DNA from: Grifola frondosa
Taxonomy: Eukaryota > Basidiomycota > Agaricomycetes > Polyporales > Grifolaceae
NCBI GenBank assembly: GCA_001683735.1
Contig: LUGG01000001.1
Coordinates: forward strand, 372,001 to 436,000
Direction of reading: 5' to 3'
DNA length: 64,000 nt
Shown: positions 1-11,649 of the stretch, in pieces
Layout: the number at the start of each line of letters is the position of its first letter
Position numbering within the stretch: the stretch's first letter is position 1
Position numbers and translations under genes: made by a program
Notes under the pieces: model-generated
Seen by the model: the letters and a program-made list of their open reading frames with translations, nothing else
What the model was told of the DNA's origin: nothing
Database searches by the model: none

Positions 1-1686
1 AGCTTTCCTGTGAGAGGGAAGAGAGAAGAAGTTGTCAATTAATAGTTGTGTGCTGCGAGCACGCTGCATGCCATAACCTGCAAGCAGAGGGGAATTAGCG
101 GTGGCGGGTGCTACTTTCTCACCAACAGTCGGGAGTCACGCTGTGACCCGTGATGATAATTCTTTCATCAAATTCAACTCAAATTGAAAATGATTCTGCT
201 TCAGCCTCTACTCTATAGTTCGAGGTCTCCTATGTTTTGCATTTGTGCTCCTCGCGACATGACTCGTACCGCACCCGGTTGGCGCTGCCAACATCATCAC
301 CCCCTTCGCTCATCGGATCGTCAAGCCTCCTGAATCTCATAAGGCTACCACTAGGCCGCTCTTGCATGGTCCGTTCTGCAACGGATCTCGCAGCGGCTGC
401 GCGGTGCGAGTCTCCTCGCAAATAAAGCTCCTGGCCGATCGCTCCATACAAGCCCGGAAGCAAACTCTGATAACTGCGCGCGCGACTGCCACGGTGCCGC
501 CCCTCGGAGGACAATAGCATAACCAGCAGCATCATTGCAGGGCATTAAAGGGCACGGAGATGTAGAACGCGCGTCCTCGCTTGGCAGCAAGGGGCTCCCT
601 ATTTCATAAATATGGTGTGCGTTTTGACAAATGGGTGTGAGGCGCACACCCCGGAAATGATCTGATGTTTCCTGCATAGGGACTCCGGGTGTTCGGGTGG
701 TAAGTGTCATTGTCATCAGCCTTTGCGCAGCCGCGGAGATAAATTCACAGGGCAAGGCTCTTTGTTCGCAGCGTGTCTAGCCTGATGTTGCTATATCCGC
801 GAGCCCCTGATGTCAGGCGGTCGGCACTAGCCATAATTTATGAAGAAAAGCAACCGAGGCTTGCTAAAGATGATTGCGGCTCCTGAGCGCTGAGCCCTGA
901 GATGTGGCTTGATTGTGGGTATCGGGTGAGTTGATCGAGCATATCTATCATTTTTCTCCGGATGAGACCGCTGCCGCCCCAGTCGTAGCTTAAAGTTGTG
1001 ACGAGAAGGCAGAGAGCATACAGCCAAATTTTGCACCTCTGATCCTATCTAAATGAAATCAATATTTGTCGTCTTGATGCTGACTATTACACGTCGCCAG
1101 ATCATCGCCACGTCCCCTTTAGCATACAGCAGCGGCACGGAACGTATGTGGGTCGCAAGCATTGACTTTGTTATGAAGTTCCAGAGGCTGTTGTTATCCG
1201 CATGTGTCGATATGAGTCTGGGCGATACCAACAGCCTTCCTTAATTTTTGAAACATAGCCTACATCTTATCCGTCGCTTATCCATAAAATGAAACATTCC
1301 TCGAGTGATCCGCCCATCGTCAAACAATCTCATCATTCCCTGACCGCCACGCCTTGCGTGGTTCGATCAAGGCTTGTAACTCAGCGAAGCCCCCCTCGAG
1401 GTAATCTGCAAGTTTAAAATCATGTTTTTGCCTAGATTCATGCTGTGCATAGAGCCATAAGTACTGTACATGCACTACTGTAGATACTATATACGAGCTG
1501 TTCGATAGATAAGGCAGAACCAATGCTACACGTCGAAACACGAGTCATGTCACGTCGTTAATCATGAAGGAATGGGGACAATCAATGCGGGTACACAAAG
1601 CAGACAGACAAGAGAGACAGGAGACACAAAACACACACTAACAGTCCAGAAAGAGTAACACATCAATGAAAACATGACACCGCGTG
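1..1686. other. Region without a recognisable gene
   Basis: All open frames here are short (at most about 134 codons) and none has a domain, signal peptide or splice-linked continuation that I can recognise. The right edge is the 3' flank of the SSN6-like gene, whose stop lies at 1687. I see no repeats or RNA genes. Confidence 0.5.
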
Positions 1687-4600
1687 TCACGAAACAGGCC
1701 CACGGCCGGTGCTCGAAGACGGCGACGATGTCGAGGTACCTTTGCCCGCAGGTGACCCGGCAGGCGCGGTGTGAAGCACGATCTTACGCTCAGCGCCGCG
1801 TGGTGGCGATGCAGAGCGCGAGTGCATCCTCTCGTCCTCCACGGGCGACGTCCCGTTCGACGGCGGCGAGCGCGTCGACATATGCGGGAGGGGCATCCCA
1901 CCCGCGCCGATCGGTCGTGGGTGCGGTGGAAGCATCGTGGGCAGCGACGGGCTCGGAGGGTATGAACGCGAGTTATCCACAGGCTGGCGCATGTCCGGGG
2001 AGTGCGACGTCGGCTGCTGGCGGAACGGGATGGGGGAAAGGCGCGTAGACGGCGTGGGGGTGGGTCGCCCGCCGGTCGGGGTGCGGCGGCTCTGGCTTGT
2101 GCTGCCCATCCGCGACCGCTTCTTCTCGACGTGGTCGTCCGGACCTGGGCTGAGCGGCCTTTTGGTCCCCACAGGCGGCGAGTTGCGGGACGACACGGAC
2201 CCGTGCCGCGCGTGCACGTGAGGGACTGGGGGAGACCACATCGCTATCCTAGCACCGGGAGGAGGAGCGGCAAATGCCCGAGGGTCAGACGCGAGGTTGA
2301 TGAGTGCGTCTGCAACACCCTCGTCATAGTCCTCATCGACGACCCGCGACGGAGGCACGTGCGTCGAACTGGTGGGCGATGGCTGGATGGACCTGCTTGC
2401 AGATCCCGAGCCGTTTGAGCTCACAGGCTCGGGGCTGTTGTTCCCCTTCGGCGGCTGCCTGTAGTCGATCTTGAACGATGCGGACTGGGATGCATACCCG
2501 GGTTGGTCTGGACGCGGGGGCTCTTCCTTCACTCGCTTCGGCGCCGCTCTGCGTTTCCGCTCCTTCTTCGGGGCTCAGCCGCAGTAACAGAAGACGACGA
2601 CTCCGTGTCCTTATCCCTAGCGTTCCGCCTCCGCCGCTCTTTCTGCTCAGCCGGCTGCGCCTGCTGAGACGGGATATGAGGGCTCTCCGACGTGCGATTG
2701 CTCCCAACGATGTGCGGCGGCGGGGAGGGCATTGTGCATCCGTATCGCTTCCGGGGACGCGGCGTACCGCGGATCGGCCCGTGGGTCCAACATTGGCTCC
2801 CGCTCGTATTCCCGAGGCGGCTCCCGCTCCCTGGCGTCGAAGCGAGGATCGTACCGCCTACCCGATGACTCATGCATCATCTCTTGCATCGAGGGACGCG
2901 GGGAAGACGCGCGTCTAGGCATGACAGCCGGTCCCGACGGACCGCCCTGCTTTGCCTCCCAGTACTGACGCGAGTAGCCGGGGTGATTTGAGCGCGGTGA
3001 TATATCCGGCGGACTATCGCGTGGGCCACGGGGGCTCGGTGGTCCTCGAGACTGACTGGGCGGCGAGTGCGGACGCGATGGGTAGAATTGAGATTGGGGA
3101 TGCGGAGGGTATTCGCCATTGGTCCTGGACCTGCGCTCCCACTCAAGATGTTCCACGGGCATCCGACGGTCCCACCCAGGTTCCTCGCGAGGGTACGGCG
3201 GGGGCGAAGGTCCTGCGGAAGTCGTGTTTGTGCAGGACCCATCGGCGGCCTCACTTCGTTGAAAGAGGGAAGTATATGTCCACCGGAGGAGCGGGGACCG
3301 CGGTGGGGAGACGCGACGTCGACGACATGCGTATGGGACGGCCAAACCCTTGTTCATGGGAATGCGACTGTGAATGCCCAGTACGGTGCAACTCCGTAGG
3401 CGGCTGTTGCTGAGGCGCAGCATGGTGAAGAAGCAGACTTTGCCCTGCAGGACCTCGAGGCCCATTCTCCCTCGTCGACTGTGGGGGGTACGGTCCCGGA
3501 TGCTCGCGATCGACATCCATCGGTGCGAGTGGTGTGTGGGAGGGAACGTGGTGATTTTCGTTGAGAACAACGGGGGAGGCGGTCCGCCTCTGAATGGACC
3601 TGGAGAAGACCTCGTTGATGCAAGCTGAGCGGGCATCGGTAACGGAAGGTCACTTTGAGGACCTCTCGAGTCAGTTCTGAACAGCGGACGACCGCCTGCA
3701 CCCGGCTGCATTAACATCGGAGGATTCAGACCAGGCGCAGGCATCATGGGATTCGCATAAGCCGTAGGATGCACGTCCTGAGGACCCGGGGCGGCGGGAA
3801 GTGCTCCACCGGTAGCTTGGGCGGTCTTCAAGAGCTGTAGCCTCTGCGCGATCGCAGTATTACCGGGATCAAGTTCAGCCGCCCTCGCATAAGCATCGAT
3901 GGCATCCGAAATTTGATTGTTGCAGCTTTCATATAAGCTGCCCAGGTCGAACCAGACTTCCGATATGTATGGATTAATACGGATCGCACGAGAGTAGGCG
4001 TCAAGGGCGTCGCGATACTGGTTGATTTGGAAATAGAGGACGCCAATCGAACACCAGAAGGTAGGGTTGCGTCCGTCGCGATAAACTGCCTGCTGGTAGG
4101 CCTCGTAGGCTTTGTTGTACTTTTGACCCGCCATGTATGCGCGCCCGAGGAGATACCAGCTCTGGGCGTCCGCGGGATCTACTCCCAAAGTGAGGATATG
4201 TCGGTGATGGAAACTAAAATTATTACATACCAGCCTCAAGACTCTTTGTCAGATATTGAATAGCGAGCTCCTGGTTTTGGAATGACGAGCCATCCTGATG
4301 GTACAGCCAGCCCAGTTGCTGGAGGACTTTCGCATGACTCGGGTTGTCATGGACAACGCGCTCATAGGCATCACGGGCACGAACATGCTGATGACACTAG
4401 AATCAGACAGCGTTCTAGAAAGCTGCCGATATGACTTACGTCTCGCTGCTGCTCGAAGACATGACCGATCTGGAACCATATGTCCGCATGGGCAAGGGGG
4501 TTCGGCGGATTACGCAAGATACGGTCGAAGCAGTCCAAGCTGTCCGTATATTTGCCTTGTTGTTTGTAAATAATACCGAGACGGAATAATATCTCGTTGG

Positions 4601-5646
4601 CCTTGTCGAAATCTAGAAAGTATTGATCAAAGATAAGCGCGGAAGTGAACCCTGCCCACGCGCCACTGACCTTTGTCCATTTTGAGGACAGAAGCGAAAG
4701 CTTCTTCGGCATGATCCAAGGAGCCATATCGATCGTACAAAATACCGATACCGTACCACAGCTTTGGATCGTCCTATGGGGATAAACCGTTGAGCAGCGC
4801 GGGAACACACGTGCCATAAAGAGCGCACCTTGGGATTGGGCAGGTAATAGAGCGCCTGCTGGTAAGCTGTATAAGCTTTCTGTAGATCGTCTTGCATCAA
4901 GTAACAGTGACCTGAGCGGCGTGTGAGAAGGATGCTGCGCGTACAAACCATGTATGACACCTACCCAATGCACTCCACACTTCGCCGTTGTCTTGCTGCA
5001 TGCCCAGGACACGCTGGAAATAGTCTACGGCCTATACGATCCGATAATTAGCCCCCTTGAACGAGATCTGAAATGACCGAAGATGGATGATGTAATACAG
5101 TCATGGGCGGAACATTAAAGGACATTTGGGTTCCGTCCAACAGGTCTTACCCGAGGATGACAAAACCAGAGGAATGGTTTCATACATACCTTTGGATAAT
5201 TCTCTTTGATCCGCGCGATGCCTGCCACCTGAGTGAGACCTGACAATGACAGCGGATTGTGACGCAGCGCATGCTCGTAGGCAGATAACGCGTGTTCCAG
5301 GTTGCCCATCTGCTCGGCAACTCGACCTAAGTTGATCCGACATGAACGCGAATTAGTTGGGCTGTGCGATCAGAGCGCGGGGAGGGATATGACCTATCAG
5401 GAGCCATGTCTGTTCATTTGCTTGAGTTAGCTTCTGGATGGAAGATGATACGACGATTCCATTCGGAGCGGTGTTTGATACGGGAGGTGAAACCATCGGG
5501 GGCACAGGGGGCGCGGCTGACGACGGACGGACCGGCTATTGATGCCGGAGGGTTGGAAAGGCTATTTCCGTTGAGGTGAGGTGGGTGAGGGTGCTGGTGA
5601 TTGGACGGAGGCAGCGAGTGGGCATGATGGGGAGCGTGGGGATCAT
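1687..5646 (-). CDS. SSN6: SSN6/CYC8-type TPR general transcriptional corepressor
   Basis: Predicted nuclear corepressor of the Ssn6(Cyc8)-Tup1 type, which is recruited by DNA-bound repressors. A His/Pro-rich N-terminus (HAHSLPPSNHQHPH) leads into about ten TPR repeats spread over several short exons between about 5344 and 3830, for example EHALRHNPLSLSGL, QQALYYLPNPK, AVYRDGRNPTFWCSIGVLY and SRAIRINPYISEVWFDLG. A very long Pro/Ser/Arg-rich disordered tail with a basic stretch near 2530-2570 (KKERKRRAAPKR) follows; this is the classic architecture of the family. The chosen start is the ATG at 5646 (MIP...), because no ATG lies further upstream in the matching frame. The frame changes at least five times: at G runs 5638-5641, 3572-3576 and 2570-2573 (each repaired by one extra base), and near 5525, 3245 and 2735. 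The protein is coherent across the breaks, so I infer sequence errors rather than a pseudogene. Confidence 0.85.
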
Positions 5647-6713
5647 GGAGACGAATGTCGCGCTCCGGCTGGCGAGGGTGTGTCTGAGAGCCATGTTGGG
5701 GTGCTGGAGGGGCACCGAGGAGGATTGAGCGGGAGGGAGAGGACGTTGAGCGGGAGGGGTGGGCAATGAGGACGGGGAATGGGGGAGGCAAAAGGAGAGG
5801 AGTGAGTGGGGAGAGGTGGTATATATGGCTGCGGGAAAGAAATCAGGGCGGAGAGGAAGGAGATCAGAGATCGAAGGTTGAGCATTTACGGGGAGATGGG
5901 GATCTTGTCTGCAGCGCTGACTATCGGCGCTTACTCAATGAGACCTGCTCTTCACGTTCTTGGCGCTTGCCGCATCCTTACCGCTTTCTCGGCGCTGTCT
6001 CCTTCACAACCCCGTGCCTCCTTCTATATCGGGAGTACATCTCACCGAGGCTGCGGCTCTTCTTCGGCAACTATACTCGAATCGAGATCTGGCAATCACT
6101 TTTGCCGATGAGAGCACGACATCTGCTTGCCTTATCTGGCTCTTCGTCTCATCCTCGCTTCCGATCTCGTCCGCCATCACTCCGACAGCTCCGGCCTGCC
6201 CCACCCAACGCCCCTCTGCGCGCTTCCCCGCCCGCCGCTACCATCTTCCTCGGGATCTCGGCCAGATGGTCCCGTCCAACACTCCTTTAATCCTCTCTGC
6301 CGTGCTTCCATTTGCAAAACCTCCCGAAGTTAATTGGCCAGGGATCCACCATTTTGCAGATCACCGTTCATCTGGCTCGTTCTTCCCGTCCAGACCCTCT
6401 CTCATTAACGCAGGGAAATTTGCCACATTCCTGCCCCATTTGTCCATCTCCTCTTCATGTTGATCCTTGTTGATCCAAACGCGGAGAGGCTGTATCCGTT
6501 CTAGACGAATCGTGCACGATACGGTGGACAGATCGCTCATTCCAGACGATGTGCGCGCGGCTGTGCGCGGTTACACCGGCCCAGACGCGTCCCTGTGCAC
6601 CAAGCTGACGGAACGCGACCTATCCACGATCCCATCTTCGATCTTCACTTACACATGCTCTCTGGGCGGCTGCTAAGCGGAGAAAACCGTTCTTGTCTGG
6701 ATGCTCGACCCTG
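5647..6713. other. Upstream region of SSN6 with one weak open frame
   Basis: Intergenic sequence between the SSN6-like start and the transposon. A plus-strand open frame at 5960-6463 (167 codons, Ser/Pro/Ala-rich, beginning MALAASLPLSRR) is the longest here. I recognise no domain and see no splice-linked exons, so it may be fortuitous. The sequence immediately upstream of SSN6 is purine/pyrimidine-skewed (G-rich on the plus strand at 5580-5800), as expected for the CT-rich promoter of a minus-strand gene. Confidence 0.35.
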
Positions 6714-6722
6714 GTGACGTTG
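6714..6722 (+). repeat. Target-site duplication, left copy (GTGACGTTG)
   Basis: The nine bases immediately before the first TAGTCTCG terminus are identical to the nine bases immediately after the last terminus (8050-8058). An exact 9-bp direct repeat abutting matching inverted termini is the footprint of transposon insertion. Confidence 0.8.
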
Positions 6723-6971
6723 TAGTCTCGTAACCAGCCGTTATGGTGGTGGTTGTGCCGGCGGCTGCGCCACCGGAAGAGTCCGGCGCAGAACCAATCG
6801 GACATCGAAAAACCCCAGCACAACTACCACCTATAACGTCTGGTGATAGTCTCGTAACCAGCCGTTATAGTGGTAGTTGTGCACGGCGGCTGCGCCACCG
6901 GAAGAGTCCGGCGCAGAACCAATCGGACATCGAAAAACCCCAGCACAACTACCACCTATAACGTCTGGTGA
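6723..6971 (+). repeat. Tandem pair of about 124-bp transposon left arms
   Basis: Two nearly identical head-to-tail copies (6723-6846 and 6847-6971). Each copy is itself an imperfect palindrome: AACCAGCCGTTATAGTGGT at one side answers ACCACCTATAACGTCTGGT at the other, with a GC-rich centre that contains a shorter inverted repeat (GGCTGCGCCACCGG... CCGGCGCAG). The copies differ by a few substitutions, for example TATGGTGGTGG against TATAGTGGTAG. Confidence 0.8.
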
Positions 6972-8049
6972 GTTTCGTATAGGCGGGGGGGATGGTCACG
7001 CTTTGTGACCGACCGCGTCAGATTGCTCTCAACGACGCTCGAGATAGGCTATGTATGCACAGCCAAATACCACAAAATTCAACCGAGTGATCACCCTATG
7101 AGTTGAAAGAGCCAAGAAGTCTGTCCGACGCTGTTAAACATATCAAAAGTGCCCCGGTCTCCGTACTACCAACGCTTAGTCAGCATCTACCATACATGAG
7201 AGTAAGTACTGGGATGATAACAAATTACCACGAGATGAGGCAGAATCTGTCTCAGACCAATATACATGACAAATGTGGTTAGGCAAATTTTTTTCATTAA
7301 TATCAAGAGCCAATTCGCAGAGTACGTGCATCAAAATGACATGCGGCTGTGCGCGACGCGACGCGTAGAGCGCGTCTTAAGGCACGTGAATGTGACCATC
7401 CCCCCCCGCCTATACCAAATTCACCAGACGTTCTCTCCCTCTGTGTGTTGGTGTTTTTCGATGTCCGATTGGGGGTCCGAAGGGAGAGAACGGCTGGTTC
7501 CGAGACTAGTCTGGTGACTTTGGTATAGGCGGGGGTGGTATGGTCACGCTTTGTGACCGACCGCGTCAGATTGCTCTCAACAACACTCGAGATAGGCTGT
7601 GTATGCATGGCCAAATGCCATGAAATTCAACCGAGTGATCACCCTATGAGTTAGAAGGGTCAAGAGATCTCTCCGACCCAGTCAAACATATCAAAAGTGC
7701 CTCGGTCTCTTTACAGCCAATGCTTAGTCAGCATCCACCAATGTACGAGAGTAAGTGCTGAGATGATAACAAATTATGACGAGATGAGGCAGAATCTGTC
7801 TCAGACCAATGTACTTGACTAAAATATGGGTAGACAATTTTTTTCATGAATATTAAGAGCCAATTCGTAGAGTACATGACATGCGGCCGTGCGCGACGCG
7901 ACGCGTAGAGCGCGTCTTAGTGCACGTGAATGTGACCATACCACCCCCGCCTATACCAAATTCACCAGACGTTCTCTCCCTCTCTGTGCTGGTGTTTTTC
8001 GATGTCCGATTGGGGGTCCGAAGGGAGAGAACGGCTGGTTCCGAGACTA
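6972..8049 (+). repeat. Tandem duplication of the transposon core (about 540 bp units)
   Basis: Unit 1 (6972-7508) and unit 2 (7509-8049) are clearly similar along their whole length. Shared landmarks are GGTCACGCTTTGTGACCGAC (from about 6993 and 7541), the GACGCGACGCGTAGAGCGCG block (near 7356 and 7897) and the terminal GAACGGCTGGTTCCGAGACTA. Many scattered substitutions suggest the duplication is not recent. Confidence 0.8.
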
Positions 8050-8058
8050 GTGACGTTG
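8050..8058 (+). repeat. Target-site duplication, right copy (GTGACGTTG)
   Basis: Exact match to 6714-6722, directly after the right inverted terminus ending CCGAGACTA. Confidence 0.8.
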
Positions 8059-9927
8059 CAGTCATCATCTGCTGATTCACGGCTATTCACGGTCTCCTCC
8101 GGCGCCGGCGCCGAGTCCTACATTCCGTCGGAACCGCCGACACGCTGATCTTATCTCCCGCACAGAATTTCAACTTTTAAGGCATGGTTCAAACATGATC
8201 ATCATCTCTCCGGACTGAGACCTCTCTTGTTCGACATACGCAGCATCTAGCGTCTCCAACGTTGCCCCAGGGGCTCCTAGCCGCTGTCGTGCGACGCCCC
8301 GGACACGTCGCTTCTGCTCGCGGACGTCTTGTCGGCCGACGGCTCGAGTGAAGCATTCACCTGATTTGCTACGGTAAGTGTGTACGAGGAACAGCTCCCG
8401 TCCATCTCAGATCTACGCCTTGATCGGGCAATTCCAATCAACGCCTTTCAAGTGCACCAATCGCATCCTATCGCATCTCCATGCGCAGCCATGCGCCCAC
8501 TCAAATATGCTCCACCGCCGCGCCTCATGCACGTGTCGTCGTTCTACGCCTGCATCTCATGTTCCTCCGCTCGACCCTCTGCAGAAACAAGCAATCCAAA
8601 CACCCGTCGCCATGCAGCCTACAGAGCCAAAGTGACATGACACGTTCGCTGGCACGCTGCTCCGGAGCGGGCACACGAGAAAGGATCGTCGGCAACCCTA
8701 TTTCATAGAAGCGGACCACATAGCCGGGGAGGCGTCCGAATGCCGACCGCTGCACAAGAACTCCAGGAGCCGAGGTTCCACACATCGTGCTCCGAACTTC
8801 CCATGCAGAAGCGGGACGCTGCACTGAATCAATGGAACCGCTTCTTCCATATCAACTGGGAAAGTGAAATGGTGTATCAGCGACCGATGAATTGCCAGTC
8901 GAACACCTTCCTTTCTCACAAGCTTATTCTCGTCGCGCGCTTTTCCGGACTAACACCGCGGTGGGATCTTGTCCAGATAAAGTCATAGCCAAAGTTACGG
9001 TGGGAAACGATACGGCCAGCATCACAAACAGATGGATTGATTTTGTCGGAGTGATAACGGCGGAGGGAATATAAGATCGAAGCACACTCATCATTGTATC
9101 CGGATGCCGTGGATGAGCGCTGGCACCTCCGCTCCCATCCAGATAATTTCCGCGGGCGAGATCCATCTGGATATAACGACGACAACAACGACAACAACGA
9201 CAACGACAACAAGCGTCGTAAGAGACCGAGATGGACACAAGAGAATACCGTCAGTTAAGGCTGATTCGGGAATAGATGGCGTAGAAGCGCACCATCGCCT
9301 CCGGCTACCGCGCATCGCTCCGTCGCCTTTCCGAGTTAATAGCCATCGCAGGCGGCAGCTGGTATTATGTCGTAATTGGCGCTGCAACGACATAAATCAG
9401 TCAAAGAACAACGGCATCCAGAAACGCGGGTCTGCGGTCACACGCCCACCAGACGGACACAGATATCTGCTACGTCAGGGCATGCGCACGCACTCATGAT
9501 TCGCTCATTCACAGCTGTTCATTCATTCAGTCGCCTTCGCGCGCCATGAAAAGAAGAAGAATCCAGGGGAAACCGGATGGCAGCAGTTCAGGCATCCGCC
9601 GTGGCTGGGAATGAGGATCAGCTGGGGTCTGAGAGTCTGCGACTCGGCCTTCTTCTTCCTGACCGCAGCGACAGTGTGCGCCACTAGAAGGGAGCCTATC
9701 CTAGCCTATCGAGTTCAAGGTCAGGTCACCGCGTGTCGATGAGAAAATGCATTCCATGAACATCTTCTCGGTGGAGAAACGCAAAGCACAGACGCGTGGA
9801 AATTCACGCTCGAACCTGCGTGACGCGTCACATTGTTTGTGGAACGTGACACGTCAGCGTACACGTTGTCAGCTGCCGCATTGGGTCAGTAATTGCTTCC
9901 ACCACCTTTGTTTGACTGGGGACGAGA
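8059..9927. other. Gene-poor stretch with a trinucleotide-rich tract
   Basis: I see no convincing coding exon. Open frames of up to about 131 codons are low-complexity or lack any domain. The one structured element is a GAC/AAC-rich microsatellite at 9176-9210. The last few hundred bases are the promoter side of the SERF-like gene. Confidence 0.45.
9176..9210 (+). repeat. GAC/AAC trinucleotide microsatellite
   Basis: About twelve consecutive ACR-type triplets (ACGACGACAACAACGACAAC and onwards) form an imperfect trinucleotide repeat in non-coding sequence. Confidence 0.8.
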
Positions 9928-10413
9928 TGACTCGTAAGTACACCATCCCAGTTATCTGCTTTAGTTCCGTCTCGATTCATTCAAGATCGCCTGTGGCTCT
10001 CACGATATAGGTGGTAATCAGCGGGAGACGGATCGTGCGAAGGCGGCGAAGAAGGCTGCTGCGAGTAAGAACAAGACGAAAGAGAGTGCCGCGACACTGC
10101 AGCAGCGACGAGAGAAGTGCGTGTTCCACCCGTGTCACACATAATGGCCTTCTGCGGCTTCATATCTGCTCGGACTGATCATGCGGCTGTGTGCAGGGAT
10201 GCTGCGGCCTTGAGGGAGAAGCAGAAGGTGCGTGCTCGCGTGGGCGCTGCTGTGTATGGGCTGCGCAGAGGCTAACGTCATGTATCTGCACAGAAAAAGG
10301 AGGAGGAGAAGGCTGCTGGCGAGGGGGCACGAAGAAATAACATCGGTGTGGGGAGGGTTCCCGTTACATGCCGCTTCCGTCGCCCGTCTTCGCCTTGTCG
10401 AATGGTGCTATAA
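9928..10413 (+). CDS. SERF-like (4F5 family) small basic protein
   Basis: The spliced product starts MTRGNQRETDRAKAAKK, matching the start of SERF/4F5 proteins (MTRGNQREL...), and continues with a Lys/Ala/Glu-rich region ending KKEEEKAAGEGARR. SERF proteins are small, charged and disordered; family members change amyloid aggregation and bind nucleic acid. Exons by eye: 9928-9934 (only seven coding bases, ATGACTC), 10011-10116, 10197-10227 and 10294-10413, with canonical GTAAGT or GTGCGT donors. The predicted length is about 87 residues. The last 25 or so residues after GEGARRNN do not resemble the family; a frame break near 10330 or a missed stop may have extended the tail. Confidence 0.75.
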
Positions 10414-10814
10414 TGGTATTTGGTTAGCTTGTGGCGTGGTTTAGAGGGGTTCATGGTTTGGTGCGAGATCATATCAGAGCTCTCGTATGAGCTCGAGTGT
10501 ACTTCATAGGCTTAATTCATCTCCAGACATGGTTGGGCTCGTTCATGCAAGTGGGTCGGAGGGATTCGCTGCTGCGAGTTGAACTATTGCATTGAGGACG
10601 TGCGACACGCTGGATTTAAAAAGAGATCCGATCATACAGCATCTTTGTATACGCACGGTTCGCCGATTCATGCAGGCCCACGCCATTATTGCAACTCCGG
10701 TAATCAAGCAATGTCAGGGCTGGCAGATGCACACACTGTGGTATGGAACCGAAAGGGTCTGGTGAAGAGTCCCTCACATGTCAGGACCCTGCGAGCCACG
10801 GTGGATATTAAGTA
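10414..10814. other. Short intergenic region
   Basis: Downstream flank of the SERF-like gene. I see no coding or structured element. Confidence 0.4.
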
Positions 10815-11392
10815 CTATGCCGCGACGCCGGCGGCACCATCGAGCGCGCGTCGATGACCAGGGCACCGAACAATGCGACAGGCTGCGACAGGATCCAGGT
10901 GACGGTTGACAAGGCAGCTAAATACAAGGAGGACACGAGCAGAAGCCCGCCGCTCATTGCAGACTTGTCTTAGCCACGTTCCACAGCCGGACGTCTTATC
11001 CCCGCGGCGCACATACTTAATAGGAATGCAGAGAAGCTCGCAGACGTAAGCTCTGCAGCCTGCCTGCAACACGTTGGAGATGACATCTTCTGTGCGGCCG
11101 GATCCAGCGATGCTGCATTGTCCCGTCGACAGGCCGCACTTCGCAATGCCCTGATGTAGATTAATGGGAACGTGGGGCGAGTACGCCTCGAACGAGTAGT
11201 GCGGGCCCAGCATCGAGGAGTGTTCCCAGGTGTGCTTGGTAGGTTCTTCGTCGAAGCTGGGCCGTGGCGCAAATGCGCTCCCAGGAATACAAGTTCCTTT
11301 TCCTGGGATGAGCCCATTGCAAGGCAGTACTACTTCCCCGGAAACTGTTCTGATACTCACGATCCAGAAGCGGAAAGAAGGGCGACACTTAT
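10808..11392 (-). CDS. Hypothetical membrane-associated protein, possibly a gene fragment
   Basis: I do not recognise this gene. A minus-strand segment reads with protein-like composition (SFDEEPTKHTWEHSSMLG, YSPHVPINLHQGIAKCGLS, YVCELLCIPIKYVRRGDK) and several cysteines. A GTGAGT donor at about 11360 and a CAG acceptor near 11302 suggest an upstream exon (MSPFFPLLD...). Near 10880-10945 a different frame gives a hydrophobic helix-like stretch (LLLVSSLYLAALSTVTWIL), so either an intron or a one-base break separates it from the main frame. It could be a multi-pass protein of which only part is readable, or a decaying copy. Confidence 0.3.
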
Positions 11393-11649
11393 TGGTGTCC
11401 TAGACCTAGCGCTGATCATCACGAACAGATGGCGTCCGGGCGTCCGCCAAGATATATCTCTGGCCCAACCTATTTGCGGTGCCTTCATCGGATCGAAACC
11501 GCCAATGGACGTGAGTGGGGGACATTAGAGCTCTATCAATGATCTGACGCTGATTCAGCATCTCTGTGGAACTGTTGCGGCCTCGTCGCAACCGGGCATT
11601 ACTCCTACCGTTGTTCACATCGCTCCGATATCGGATAGGCACTGGCGCG

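Larger units (their letters stand above)
6723..8049. mobile_element. Non-autonomous MULE-like DNA transposon with long nested inverted repeats
   Basis: The element begins TAGTCTCGTAACCAGCCGTT and ends with the reverse complement of TAGTCTCGGAACCAGCCGTT (19 of 20 matching), between exact 9-bp direct repeats. A left arm occurs twice in tandem (6723-6846 and 6847-6971). The core then starts GTATAGGCGGGGGGGATGG near 6978 and ends with its inverted copy near 7393-7414, followed by a right arm to 7508. The core and right arm are repeated as a second unit (7509-8049) whose left arm is cut to about nine bases. No open frame suggests a transposase, so it is a MITE-like element that needs a partner in trans. 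Long inverted repeats with a 9-bp duplication fit Mutator-like elements; hAT elements make 8 bp. The family is inferred. Confidence 0.75.

Noticed and set aside
2002..2418. Plus-strand open frame of 138 codons
   Set aside because: It lies antisense to the Pro/Ser-rich tail exon of the SSN6-like gene; biased GC-rich composition keeps the other strand open.
1687..5646. Programmed ribosomal frameshifting as cause of the frame changes in SSN6
   Set aside because: The changes occur at different, non-slippery sites and in unrelated genes throughout the window; one cause, missing bases, explains most of them.
6714..8058. hAT or retrotransposon origin of the element
   Set aside because: The flanking duplication is nine bases rather than eight, the inverted repeats are far longer than those of hAT elements, and there is no LTR, poly-A or reverse-transcriptase trace.
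9104..9499. Poly-threonine open frame as a gene
   Set aside because: The run comes from the GAC/AAC microsatellite; there is no domain or splice support.
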